Shown piece by piece: positions 31,575 through 43,060 of a DNA stretch of 64,000 nt (position 1 is its first letter; every line of letters starts with the position of its first letter). The notes beneath the pieces are model-generated. The model saw only the letters and a list, made by a program, of their open reading frames with translations. It made no database searches and was not told where the DNA came from. The translations under genes were made by a program, and so were the position numbers. Source of the stretch: Prorocentrum cordatum (taxonomy: Eukaryota; Sar; Dinophyceae; Prorocentrales; Prorocentraceae); contig CAUYUJ010018864.1 of NCBI GenBank assembly GCA_963575745.1, forward strand, positions 40,001-104,000. Reading direction: 5' to 3'.

Positions 31575-31995
31575 CTGCCGGACGCCGCGAGCCACCGCCG
31601 GACGGAGGAGAAACATTTGTCTTGACTTCGCCCTAGTAACGGCGGAACACCGCGAGCCACCGCCGGACGGAGGAGAAACATTTGTCTTGACTTCGCCCTA
31701 GTAACGGCGGGACACCGCGGGACACCGCGAGCCACCGCCGGACGGAGGAGAACATTTGTCTTGACTTCGCCCTAGCAACGGCGGGACACCGCGAGCCACC
31801 GCCGGACGGAGGAGAAACATTTGTCTTGACTTCGCCCTGGCAGCGGCGGGACACCGCGAGCCACCGCTGGACGGAGAATAAACATTAGTCTTGACTTCGC
31901 CGTAGCAACGGCGGGACACCGCGGGAGGGACACCGCGAGCCACCGCCGGGCGGAGGAGAAACATTTGTCTTGACTTCGCCCTAGCAACGGCGGGT
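31575..31995. repeat. ~65-80 bp tandem repeat, six copies
   Basis: Each copy reads GCGAGCCACCGCCGGACGG, AGGAGAAACATTTGTCTTG, ACTTCGCCCTAGCAACGGCG. Six copies from about 31588 to 31992, with small variations in the GGGACACCGC spacer. Confidence 0.9.
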
Positions 31996-32099
31996 TCATT
32001 CCTCTCGCGCGCCCACGCAGCTTCGCCTCGCCCGCAAGCACGACACGAACGAAACGAAACGTTTTCCCGGTTGGGAGTCTCCGTTCCACTGCGATCTCA

Positions 32100-33490
32100 C
32101 CCCTCAACCTCTGACGAAAAGGGACTGGAACTACGAAAAGGGACCAAACGAAGCGAGGTCGACAAAGGCACTGAAAGGGACTCGCGCGAAAAATCTGGAC
32201 GAAAAGGGACTGAAGCAACGAAAGGGGACAACGACAACGAAAAGGGACTCGAACAACAAAAGGACTCGAACGACGAAAAGGGACTCAGAAGGCCCGAAGC
32301 GACGAAAGGCAGAATGAACGCACACAATGGACGGAAACGACACAACAAGTGATGGACGAAACTACAATAACAAAAAGGGACTGAAGCAAAGAACAGACGC
32401 GACAACAACGAAGAGGGATCCCAGCGACGACAAGGAACGGCATCGACGAAAAGGCACTGAAAGGGACCGAATCGAGGAAAAGGCACTCGAAAGCACTACG
32501 ACGACGACAAAGACATAGCAGGGACTGCGAAAGCAAAAGCCTACCAAAAGGGAGTGGAACTACGAAAACGGACAAAATGAAGCGAGGTCAGCAAAAGGAC
32601 TGATAGGGACTGGCACGAAAAATCGGGAAACAAAGGGACTGAGACATCGTAAAGGGACGACGACAACGAAAAGGAACTCGAACGACGAAAAGGGACTCGA
32701 ACGACGAAAAGGAAGACAAACCACGAAAAGGGACTCAGAGGGATCGAGGCGACGAAAAGCCACCAGAACGAACTACAAGAACGAACCTGATATCACATTC
32801 ACTGCCAAATACCATAACGTCAAAAAGGGACAGAAGAAACAGACCACAACGATAACAACGAAAAGGGATTGAAACAACGCAAAGCGGGGTTAACGACGAA
32901 CGGGACTCAAAGGGACTCAACTGACGAAAACGGACTCGAAAAGGCTACGCCGACGAATAGGACATAGCAGGGACTGCAGGAACATGCAACTACGAAAAGG
33001 GGTTCACACAATTAAAAGAGACTAAGAAACGAGATCGACGACAAAACCGAAACAGACTCGCACGCCAAATCGGGAGACAAAGAAACCGAGGAAACGAACA
33101 GGGATGACGACAACGACCATGAACTCGAACGACGAAAAAGGGACGCGAACGACGAAAAAGGACTCATTGGAACCGAAACGACTAAAAGCGAACAGAACAA
33201 ACTACAAGAACGAACATGATATCACAGGGGATGCATGGTACTACAAAGGAAGAAAAGCTAAATAAACAAAAAGGGACGACAACGACGAACAATGATTCAT
33301 GTAGCGAAAAGTGACGTCAACGCCGAACAGCCACTGAAAGGGACCGAATCGACGAGAAAGGACTCGAGAACATTGCAACGACAAAACGGACATAAGACGA
33401 TCTGCGCAAACATACAACTACGAAAAAGGACTGGAACTGCGAAAAGGGACCAAAGGAAACGAGATCGCCAACAAAAATTGAAAGGGACAC
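32100..33490. repeat. Degenerate GGGACTCGAACGACGAAAA minisatellite, block 2
   Basis: Same word set as 30.15-30.92 kb, increasingly degenerate towards 33.4 kb. The two blocks flank the 31.0-32.0 kb arrays. Confidence 0.8.
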
Positions 33491-33494
33491 TCAC

Positions 33495-33975
33495 GACGAA
33501 GTGGGGCCCAGGATGGCCTCGGGGCTGGCCACGACGGCCCCATGACGGCCCCTCAGGGCTTATGAGGCCCCAAAGGCGGCCCAAGAGGGCCCCAAGAGCG
33601 CCCCCAACGGCGCCTCCAGAGACCAAAACCATTGATTTCCCATTGTTTTTTGACTGAGTTTAGCGTTATCGCCTGCGTCGTTTCAAAAAAAAAAGGTGAC
33701 GGCCAAAGCAGCAGCCAAAATTGCCCCAAGAAGACCCAAAGCCCCCCAAAAGAGGCCCAAGACGGCCCGGGAGGAACCAAAAAGAAGGCCCCCAACACTA
33801 TTCAGGAGGCCCCCAAAGAAGCCCAGGAGGACACCAAAAACGCTCCAAGGCGGCCGCAAGAAGCCCCCAAGACGGCCTCCGGAGGGTTCAGACGGGCTCC
33901 AAACCCGCCAAGAAGGCCACCAAATGCCCGCGCATTCCGCAATCCGGACGTGCACCCCGCGAAGCGAGAGGAATA
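33495..33975. repeat. Outlying truncated unit of the composite satellite
   Basis: Contains the body words, one mid-motif (ACCATTGATTTCCCATTG at about 33627) and a left half of the TCCGGACGTG inverted repeat, breaking off at GAGAGGAATAATTGA (33974). Confidence 0.8.
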
Positions 33976-34184
33976 ATTGAAGGGGGGATGCGGCGAGGAC
34001 ATGCATATGCATACTCGTGCAACTCCCCCTGCGTCCGTGGTCACGCAGCACCGGCTAGATACAGGTGTCCATCATATGTCACCCACTTATACTCTCTGTC
34101 ACGCCAAACCGGCACTTCCTGACAATCAGCCTGCAAGGAGCTCACCAAAACTAAATAGAGGGCAGATTAAGTCCCAAGATTGTC
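33976..34184. other. Unique sequence downstream of helicase exon 2
   Basis: Start of the second helicase intron as read on the minus strand. No other feature recognised. Confidence 0.4.
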
Positions 34185-34228
34185 CTCGGCATTGTTCGCA
34201 ACGTCAAAATTGACCACCATCTTGACGC
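34185..34228 (-). CDS. DEAD-box helicase exon 2 (VVNFD strand)
   Basis: A 44-nt microexon on the minus strand: acceptor CCGGAAG|GC, then codons for VKMVVNFDVANNAE, donor GAG|GACAAT. In DEAD-box helicases motif V ([12 protein letters not shown]) is followed immediately by V..VVN(F/Y)D and then by ..ED(Y/H)VHRIGRTGR, which is exactly what joining 38.4, 34.2 and 22.5 kb would give. The two leading bases complete the split Gly codon left by exon 1, and the exon ends in phase 0 as exon 3 requires. GAGGAC occurs at this donor and at the exon 3 acceptor, a direct-repeat boundary like that of the 61.88 kb intron. Confidence 0.75.
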
Positions 34229-36050
34229 CTTCCGGCAGGCAATGATTTTCGCCAGGCGGCAAGAGGGACCATCCGTCCCAGGCTCTCCACACTGATCTGG
34301 CCCTGAGCGGCCCGATTCTCAACCTCAGCACAGAGCCATGCCCAAATAATCCTACGAACATTTACGCTGAACAACTCCGTGGCGCTGCAAACATTGTGCC
34401 CCATCCATACACACATGGACGGGGGCATGGGAACGACAACTGCTGCGTCCCGTGTCCCAGTCAAAACTGCACCTTCGGCAAACCTTCCCGCTGCGCATTG
34501 ATTCTCACAATGGTCGCTCTAATACTTGGAACTCCCTCGCGCATCTCTGCTTCTGGGAACACTCGGCCCTGGTGGGGCGCCGCGGGCTCTGTCTTTGATC
34601 CCCGTGTAGCAGTCAGGCAAGTTAATGGGAAAGAGTATGAGGAAAAGAAACATGATCACCGCATGGCCCGAGTGGACGACCACATTCCATGACGTGCCCC
34701 TGCATCGTGGGGCGGCATGCTGCGTCAACTGTCCTGATCTGCCTAGAGTGTGACCTCCTCTTGGAAGCGGCTGCGCCTGTTAGACCTCGACGAGGCCGAA
34801 GTCTTCGGGGGGGGGGAGAGGGCGGCCTTTTGAGGATACGTTTTGGCATCGGGGAGCCCTCCGCAAATGGTTCAAAGTGCGAAGCCCATGGCCTCGCCCC
34901 AGAGCGGCGCGAAAGCTTTTGGGGCGGTGTTTGAAGCGAGCCTAACGTAAGGAGCAACGCACACATCCTGGCCGACTCCTCGACACCCGGATCCAACTAT
35001 GATGACGTCTCACTGCTGGTTCCGCCGCCTGCTGCGGGCTGAGCCGCCGCCATCTTGTTTCTGCCAGCTTCCGCCGAAGGCGAGATGCGCCGAAGGCGAG
35101 TCCCCTCCTGGAAAGGCCTGGGTGGGTGAGGATCTCGTGGCCGTTGGACGGGCAACAGGCCCGGGAACCGGGTACTCTCGCGTCAGCAGCTCTGGCTCAT
35201 CGTGGACGCAGCTGGAGGCCCACCCCTGCTGCGGCGGCAGGCTCCGGGCTGCAGAGCGGCCTCGAGGCGCGCACCCTGCCAGAGGGGAGGACGCGAGTGG
35301 CGCCCGCCTGCGCCGCCAGAGGCGGCGCCGACGAAGCTTAGACGATCGCCGGGCACAGCCTCGCTGGAGTTGGCCGACCGGGTCGAGCCCGAGCCCGCCC
35401 GCTGCGCCGTGCCCAGCCGAAGGCGCACGTGGCCGTGGTGTGCGCGACGTGGGTCTCGCCGCGGTGCAAGGACGGCGGGGCCAGTGACGCGCACCCCTTC
35501 GGGTGCGACCTGACGTGAGCCCTTTTGCCCAATGCGCACGGAGGACGTCTCGACAGTGATTTGAGGCCTTCCCCCAGAGGCAGGGGCCTGGGGTGGGAAG
35601 GCCTTTGACAAAAGCCGTCCAGCCGACCCGGAGAAAGAGACACTCTCCAGTCCACACCGCGAACCAAGGCAAAGGGGGGTCGGCGGACCACCGGGCTGCT
35701 GCCCATTGCGGGCTGGCGCGTGGATTCACCAAATTACGTCCACGCGGACGAAAGAGGTGGTAGAAGAGCCTGGACCTGGGGGCAAGATGCTGCCAACGTG
35801 CTTGGGTGCGACCGCGCTGCGTACAACCACAACTTCGTTGCGCGTAATAGATACAACCAGAGTAACAATAACAATCGCAGCCTTGGCAATCACAGCAATA
35901 GTAGCCACTAAACTGGTAATACGTAGCACCTCGCAGTTGTGGATAAGAGTGAGGGGGCGGCAGGGACGTGGGCAGTTTGCGAGGCTGAACCCCGTCGCAG
36001 GCGCAGAGTTTTTCAAGCTATACAACGAGCCCGCCGCAAGCGCCGATGTT
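34229..36050. other. Unique sequence, no gene recognised
   Basis: Open minus-strand stretches at about 34464-34262 (for example AWLCAEVENRAAQGQISVES) and GC-rich open frames at 35.0-35.7 kb on both strands do not match any family I know. They lie in the first helicase intron. Confidence 0.4.
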
Positions 36051-36065
36051 TGTTAAAACAATGTG

Positions 36066-36270
36066 GGTGGGTCGCGGATTGGATCGCAGGTGGGTCGTGG
36101 GTGGGTCGACGGTGGGTCGCGGGTGGGTCGCGGGTGGGTCGCGGGTGGGTCGCCGGGTGGGTGGCGAGGTGGGTCGCGGGTGGGTCGCGGGTGGGTCGCG
36201 GGTGGGTCGCGGGGTGGGTCGCGGGTGGGTCGCGGGGTGGATCGCCGGTGGGTCGCGGGGGGGACGCCGA
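36066..36270. repeat. 11-bp GGGTGGGTCGC minisatellite
   Basis: About 17 units of GGGTGGGTCGC with minor variants. G-rich on the plus strand. Confidence 0.95.
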
Positions 36271-38150
36271 CAACAAACAACGCAACAAGCAGAATCCTCA
36301 CTATGGATCCCCACTTCAGCCACGCACCCAGGGACAATGAATGACCGTTCGGCCCCCGCACTCTGATCTATACTTTCAGGAGCCGTGCGGGAAACATGAC
36401 TACTAAAAAGAGAGATCGTTGCACGTGTTGTGAGTACTTCTAGAACTGCGCGGATGCCGTTGGAAGTAGTGACGGTGGCGTTTATTGATAGGGGTTGGTG
36501 GCAAGCATGCACCAGCAATTGTCGCGTTAGCACGAGCAACCACAAGCACTGACGCCGTATGGACGCGGATAATGGCAACAATACCACGAGTTACTACAGT
36601 GACGATGTTCATGCAAGTGGTAGCAGCAAACATATTGCACACATTCCTAGCACACACCAGGAATTCATGCATAGGTGCTGGGCGAAGTCCGCGAACTCAT
36701 GCGATGGGCCCCCAGCAGACTCCCAATGAGACCCATTATGTTTGTTTTGCGTCTCGTTTCGGGGCATCGGAGACCAGGGAACCTACAACACCAAATGGAG
36801 GCCCTCTTGGACCAGTTTCCTACCAAGTTGTTTGTCAATAGCAATGGCATGGTTCATCATCCCACCTTTGGAGATCTTACGCTCTCGGCCGCGACGTATC
36901 TGTGTATAGAAATGTTAAGGCGTGGGCGCGTTGCTGTAGTGCTCATGGGCCCCTGTGTGCGAATCCTGTTCTTTTGCGAGACACCGTCCTGCGCCCGATT
37001 CGCCGCGACAGCCGAGACCACTCCGACCCGACAGACACCTCCGGGGACTTATTATGGGAACTAGGACACATCTCGGCCAAAGAAAACAAACATAAACAAA
37101 CAGGTCTCCTTAGCTAGCAAGCTTCTGCGGGCATCTATCAACTTTTTGCAAGAAGCATGGCTCCACTGCATTCCCGCAATTATGGCACACCCTGCCCATA
37201 TCTCGCACTGCTTCCAGAGATCAGGGCCCTCGAGGGCCGTGCGAGGGTGTCCAAACATCTTATCCATCAGTGTCGTTTTGGTGCGCGTGTGCTCAAACAT
37301 GCTGTGATTTTCTGCGTGCACTTACGGGCTATGGACACCAGACTGGCGGCCATGCAGGAAGGCCCTCTTTGCAACCACGGCGGACCCCACCCAGCCCTGG
37401 GAGGACTTACTCGGGACAACTTCTGGGGGACTGCGGCCGCCAAAGCTTACACCTCGAGACTTTGTCTTGCCCTCGCTGCTAAATTGCTTCAGAAAGATAT
37501 ACCTCCCTCCCCGTGTTTCCCTCCCTGGACCGCGGGCCCATGCGCTGGACCCTGACGCGCGAAAACTGTGGTAGGGATGCCAAGGATTGGGGGGTGTCAG
37601 GCGACGACTCGGCATTGCCTCACGGGTTGCGATGCTACTATACACCGGGCGCTCCATACCATCACAACGAAGTTGCAACGGACTGCACGCTTCATTCAAA
37701 TAGGGAAAGACGGCATTAACCACCGATGCACTTACCATGTGCCATGCGAGGATCTTTTACCTTCCTATTTGGGACTGCTGCTCTGGCTGCATTTCGGTGC
37801 ACGGGGAAGGGCCAGGGGGGGAAGGTGAGCCGCGGTCAAGACCGACGCCAATGTCAGTTCACTTCAAAAAGAGGTACCCCACGGGTGTCGAGCACCAGTG
37901 CCCGCTTCGTCTTTGACAGTACCTGCACTAGCCTGGATGAAGGCTCATTTTTTCCGCCTCCCCATTTTCCTGGCCATTGTCCATCTCTTGCGTGCACCTA
38001 CATCAAAGATTCGGCCAGTGGCCGAAGCGCCCCCGAGGCGCGGCTGCAACTTGCTCTCTCAACATGCTGCCGCCTCTGCTCCTACTTCCCCGCCCTGCAT
38101 CTCTCGTTCCCGATTCCTTGTATGCCTCGGCACCCTTCCGCAGGAGGACC
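36271..38150. other. Unique sequence, no gene recognised
   Basis: Moderate-GC sequence with several 100-140 codon open frames on either strand (for example 36675-37064 plus, 37157-37555 plus), none with a recognisable domain. Within the first helicase intron. Confidence 0.4.
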
Positions 38151-38151
38151 G

Positions 38152-38288
38152 ACCGACCGACCGACCGACCGAGGAGGAGGAGGAGGAGGAGGAGGAGGAG
38201 GAGGAGGAGGAGGAGGAGGAGGACGAGGGGGAGGGAGGCAGGAGGTATGATGCCGAGGAGGAGGAGGAGGAGGAGGAGGAGGAGGATC
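38152..38288. repeat. (GACC)n and (GAG)n microsatellites next to helicase exon 1
   Basis: CGAC tetramers at 38152-38170, then GAG runs to 38222 and 38258-38288. They begin about 30 nt beyond the donor of the exon at 38409-38316. Confidence 0.9.
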
Positions 38289-38315
38289 AAGGATCGGAGC
38301 TGAGCCCCCTTTGGC

Positions 38316-38409
38316 CTTTGATGTCGAGCCCGCGGGCCGCGACGTCCGTGGCCGCCAGTACCGGCGAGCGGCCGGACTTGAACGCGGCGAGGGCCTGCTG
38401 CCGCGGCCC
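38316..38409 (-). CDS. DEAD-box helicase exon 1 of those found (motif V)
   Basis: The minus strand encodes [17 protein letters not shown] then [25 protein letters not shown] is the canonical DEAD-box motif V, preceded by the typical R..AL..F..G. Acceptor CAGCAG|GGGCCG (first exon base 38409, phase 0). The end is after AAAG, with a GC donor (G|GCCAAAG, last exon base 38316, phase 1). The phase matches exon 2 exactly. The upstream exon should end in phase 0 with the IHGD-containing strand, but I could not find it. The exon is sandwiched between a GAG microsatellite and a GTCGTC minisatellite. Confidence 0.85.
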
Positions 38410-38429
38410 CTGCTGATACTGCCGCCGTC

Positions 38430-38657
38430 GTCGCTGTCGGCTGTCGGCCGTCGTTCGTCGCCGCTCGTCGCTGGTCGGCGATCATCGTCGGTCGTCGGTC
38501 GTCGTCGGTCGTCAACCGTCGTCGGTTGTAGACCGTCGGCACTGGTCATCGGTCGGTCGTCGGTCGTCGACCGTCGTCGGTCCTCGGTCCTCGGTCGTCA
38601 TCGTCGGTTGTCGGTCGTCGTTTATATTCGTCAGTCGTCAGTCGTTGGCCGTCGTCG

Positions 38658-38691
<34 letters not shown>

Positions 38692-39225
38692 ACCGTCGTC
38701 GGTCCTCGGTCCTCGGTCCTCGGTCGTCGGTCGTCGGTCGTCGGTCGTCGATCGTCGTCGTCGTCGTCGTCGACGTCGGTCGTCGGTCGTCGTCGGTCGT
38801 CGGTCATCGGTCGGTCGGTCGATGTCGGTCGGTCGTCGGTCGTCGTCGGCCGTCACCGACCGTCGTCATCGGTCGTCGATCGTCGTCGGCCGTCGTCGGT
38901 CGTCGGTTGTCGTCGTCGGTCGTCTGCTGTAGTCGGTCGGTGGTCGTTTTCGGTCTCCAGGGTCCGCTTCAGGCTCCCTGGGGCCGTACAAAACTCTGTT
39001 TGGCATGAAAGCGACTGGCCATGATGGACCCCTGGGAAGTCCAGGGACCGATTTGGAACGGACTTCGGTCGTCTTCGTCGTCGTCGTCTTTGTCCGTGGT
39101 CCTTTGTCGTTGTGCGTCGTCCATCGTCCTCGTCAGTAGTCGCCGATTGTCGTCCGTCATCGTCTGTCTCCTTCACCGTCGTCGCCGTCGTTCTCGTCCG
39201 TCGTCCGTCATCAAGAGATGTCGTA
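38430..39225. repeat. GTCGTCGGTC minisatellite
   Basis: Dense GTCGTC/GGTCGTCGGTC words at 38440-38940, then a 120-bp unrelated patch, then more at 39065-39215. All frames are Ser/Val/Arg-rich artefacts. Confidence 0.9.
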
Positions 39226-40084
39226 TCGCCTCCAAAGTATACAAACATGAGGCTCGAGCATCTTTGTGTAAGCATCTTTGCTAAATGTCTCTCCAGTCTT
39301 GATTTCCCTGGAGACTCTCGAGCGTCTGGATCATTCTCCTCTTTTCGTCTCGCCCGGGACCCAGGACTTCTATGGCAGGGCGAGCATGTGTCATGATCGT
39401 AATGCCCGCGCGTAGAGCGCATGGCTGGAAACAGCACATTCATCGAACGAAATATGTTTGAGTTGCGTTAGACCTTCTGCGCGCTGGCAGGCAAGTGAGG
39501 GCTGATCATCACATCTAGCCCCATGAAATCAGCAATGCCGCTACCAACAAAGAGCCGACATCTCCGCAACCATTTAATCAAACCGGTGCCCTGAAAGTAG
39601 GTGCGACGTATTAAGCTATGATTAGGTAAAAATGTGAACTTCGCTGTTATACAATCTTGCTACGGGTGTTGTATGCTCGGAAGTGTACGCGCCCGCTTCC
39701 TGCTGGATGTGTAGGGCAGGCGTAGTACGAAAACTTCAAAATCAAGTGTTGTGCTCAGACTCTGAGCCCAAGCTAGTCCTCGCACGGGTTTCTGGACTAC
39801 CTTATCCTGAATTTGATCTCGGACAGAGACTTGTATAGTCCCCCGTGGGCTGAGGGAGGGAGGGCGAGGAGATGGGGATAAACAGTGCCAATTGAAATGC
39901 TGAATGGAGTGAACTTCCTAGCCATGCACAGCTCAGCCCCGAATCTCACCAGCCCTCTGGGCATAGGTGGTTCAGGGAGTCAGTTCTTCCAACCTCATTC
40001 TTACCCGCCGGGGAGCCGTCTACCTATCCCCCTACCCTCTCTCCATGGGTCTCGACGCGGGGGGGGGAAGGGGTCGGGGCGCGA
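39226..40084. other. Unique AT-richer sequence, no gene recognised
   Basis: Includes a 24-bp phrase CACCAGCCCTCTGGGCATAG (39948) that recurs at about 59490. A short open minus-strand stretch near 39560-39470 (LRRCRLFVGSGIADFMG) is unassigned. Confidence 0.4.
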
Positions 40085-40860
40085 CGGGTGAGAACGTCCA
40101 AGATGGCCCAAGATACCCCGAGACGGTCCTAGAAAGCCCAAGATGTTCTCCAAGATAGGCAAAAAAATCCCACGATGACTCAAGATCCGCCACCGTGCCC
40201 CCTGGCACGTTGAGGCGTGCTAGAATGCCACGTGCTGACTGCCAAGGTTTTTGCAACCTTCTAAGGGATCCCCCCCCCCCCTCTAGTCGCACTTCGCCGC
40301 ATGCACCGGCCTCCATCCCGAGGCCAGAACCCCTCGCAAAATACGACAGAGTCGCATTCCCGAGGCCACAATCCCTCGTAAGATACAATGATTTCGAGCT
40401 CCCGAAGCCAAGATGCCTCCAAGACGGTCAAAGATGGCTCCAAGACGGCCCACTGTGACCTCAAGAAGGCAGCCCAAGATGGCCTCAAGACGGCCCAAGA
40501 GGTATGGGCCTTCACAAACGGGCCTCGAGCAGCAAAAAACAACATGGTTCATCAGATTTCAAGATGCTTCCGGGGTTCTCGCCTTTTCGAGCTTCCGACG
40601 TCCCAAGACGGCCCAAAAGGCCCCCAAGATAACCCAAGACGGGCCAAGAGACCCCCAAGAGGGCCAAAGTACGGCCCAAGAGGGGTCCCAAACGGCCCAA
40701 GAGGCGCCCAAGACTGCCCAAGAAGGCCCCAGGTCGGCCCGAAGAAAGGCCCAAGAGGGCTCCAAAACGGCCCAAGAGGGCCACCAGGGGCCCGCAAGAC
40801 TGCCTCACAGGAGACCAAGACAGCCACAAGACTGCCCAAACGAGGTCCATGAGGGCTCCT
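40085..40860. repeat. CCAAGACGGCCC-type degenerate repeat
   Basis: Same word family as 23.6-30 kb, with a diverged mid-motif (GTTCTCGCCTTTTCGAGCTT at about 40575). Confidence 0.8.
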
Positions 40861-40894
40861 CAACTACTGAAGACGAAATAGGTCACACGTGACA

Positions 40895-41359
40895 GCCTTC
40901 CTCTTCCTCTTCCTCCTACTCCTCCTGCTCTTCCTCCTCCTGCACGTCCTCATCCTCATCATTACCGTCTTCATCTTCATCTTCATCTTCGTCTTCATAT
41001 TCATCTTCATCTTCATCTTCATCGTCATCTACATCTACATCTTCATCTCTCCTCCCCCTCCTCCTCCACCTCTTCCTCCTCCTCCTGCCCCTCACCCCCA
41101 CCCCCCCACCCCACCACCATCACCATCCTGCTCCTCCTCCTCCTCCTCCTCATCATCATCACCTTCGTCTTATTGTTCGTCTTCGTTTTCTCATCCTTCT
41201 TGTTCTTGATTTCATTTAATGTCATGCCACTTCGTTACCATTCATCAGTATCCTCATCATCCTCATCCTCCTCCGCCTCCTCCTCCTCATCCTCATCATC
41301 AGCATCATCATAAGCATAATCGTAATCATAATCAGCATCATCATCATCATCATCATCAG

Positions 41360-41405
<46 letters not shown>

Positions 41406-42010
41406 GTCATCATCGTAATCGTCTCAGTATCAGCCTCAGCCTCAGCCTCAGTCTCAGCGTCAGCATCATCACCATCACCACCACCACCATCATCATCAAC
41501 ATCATCATCATCATCAGCATCATCAGCATCCTCAGCACCAGCATCATCAGCAACATCACCATACTCATAAATCATCAGCATCATCACCATTATCATCATC
41601 CTCACCACCACCACCATCATCATCACCACCAGCATCATCAGCATCATCAGTATCAGGCTCAGCCTCAGCATCATCATCAGCATCACCATCATCATCACAA
41701 CCATCATCATCATCATCAGCAAAATACTCATCCTCATCTTCATCCTCCTCCTCATCATCATCATCACCACCATCATCATCACCAGCATCATCATCATCAT
41801 CAGCACCCTCATCGTCATCATCCTCACCACCACCACCATCACCATCACCATCATCATAACCATCAGCATCATTATTAGCAGCATCATCATTATCAACATC
41901 ATCGTCATCACCATCACCATCATCTTCTTCATCATCACCGCCACCACCGCCATCCGCATCATCATCACCACCACCATCACCATCAACAACAGCATCATCA
42001 TCACTGCTCA
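40895..42010. repeat. CTC, CTTCAT and CAT trinucleotide/hexanucleotide tract
   Basis: (CTT/CTC)n 40895-40950, (CTTCAT)n 40970-41045, CTC-rich to 41215, then interrupted (CAT)n 41245-42010. The His-rich and Met-rich frames are artefacts. Confidence 0.95.
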
Positions 42011-43060
42011 CCCAAAACTGGGGACACGAGGTGTCACACGCGACGGCCTCTTCTGCCCCCTCGCACAGTTGCCACCCATAATGCTGGACTGGCACGGTGG
42101 CGGGACTTACCAAGGGCAGCTGGATAGCCCCAAACATGCCTCAAAGAGGCCCGAGACGGCTCCAAGAAGACTCCGAGTGAAAACGGAGCCTCTCAAAGAC
42201 GCTCCCGACAGGCCCCACTCCTCCCGACACCTGAGGAAGATCACTGTGCTTTGACTTCTTGCGCTCTCGCAACCGACGGGCTTTGGTTCAAGCGAGCCCC
42301 AAACAGGCCCCCAGAAGGCTCCAGGAAGGCCCAAAGAGCGCCCAAAGGCCGCTCAGAGCGCCCCCAAAGGGGCCCCAAAAGGCAACTTGACGGCCTTCGA
42401 CGGGGGGGGGCGCAATACGCACCGCCCTCTTTGTTCATCGATGGCGCCCAAGAGAGCCCCAAAGGCCTCCGACATGCCCCCCAAAGGGCTCGCGTAAGCT
42501 GCCAAGAGGCTCGCATATCGAAAGATCCGCGAAGGCATTTGTTGACCCATGGGCCCGCATAGCTGATCCCGATCTTCGGTTTGACGGCTGTCCCCTCCTT
42601 GATTCCACTGCGTGCTCCAACGCTTCCCTGGTCAAAGCAGATCGCCTGAACATCATTTCTGGATGGGCTGGTTGGCATACGCGAAACGTCAAAGTCAAGA
42701 ATGTTGGCAGTGAACCCGAACACTCTGGATCGAGCTCCCGTCTACACCCTGGTGAGATGTCCAAAAATGCTACCCATGATCTCCCAAACAATACCCTTGC
42801 GGCGGAACATGCTTCTTCGTTTGTGTGGCGTCGCTAGGGGCGCAGACACAGGTGTTAAGGCCATGCGCAAGGCACTCATTTTCGGGATAACTGTCAAACG
42901 CAGACGTATAAAAATCTCGATGTGGCCGTCACGTAATTAGCCCCCTCCACGCCGCCCTAAGCACTCTTCGAGCGTGGTTCCTTGGGACTGGCGGGATCGA
43001 TCTGTGGAGGAACGAAAAAGCACTGGCGGCGGAACACTGAGTACCCGTCTGCACCGAAGA
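42011..43060. other. Degenerate repeat and spacer
   Basis: CCCCAAGAGGC-type repeat at 42105-42500. A 51-nt stretch at 42643-42693 (TGGATGGGCTGGTTGGCATA core) recurs at 59911-59961. No gene recognised. Confidence 0.5.

Larger units (their letters stand above)
6219..38409 (-). other. Span of a split DEAD-box RNA helicase gene (partial)
   Basis: Five minus-strand exon candidates lie in the order expected for the C-terminal RecA domain of a DEAD-box ATP-dependent RNA helicase: 38409-38316 (motif V), 34228-34185 (VVNFD strand), 22495-22407 (motif VI), 17026-16897 (helix after motif VI) and 6521-6219 (Gly-rich tail). Introns would be about 4.1, 11.7, 5.4 and 10.4 kb. Exon 1 ends in phase 1 and exon 2 supplies the two missing bases. 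Exon 2 ends in phase 0 and exon 3 starts in phase 0, with GAGGAC present at both sides of that intron. Exons for the N-terminal domain (motifs Q, I, II, III) and motif IV were searched for by eye up to 64 kb and not found. Confidence 0.7.

Noticed and set aside
30985-31995. Possible CRISPR-like array
   Set aside because: Repeats are contiguous tandem units without unique spacers, in a eukaryotic context.
35010-35732. GC-rich open frames that might hold helicase motif Ia/Ib
   Set aside because: A forced alignment to LAPTREL-like sequence needed several changes, and the position is downstream of motif V in the gene, so the order is wrong.
37322-37738. GKTK in a minus-strand frame as helicase motif I
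   Set aside because: Context SSEGKTKSRG lacks the A.TG.GKT pattern, and it lies 3' of the motif V exon.
41222-42004. Long Met/Val and His/Pro-rich frames on both strands
   Set aside because: Produced by interrupted CAT repeats.
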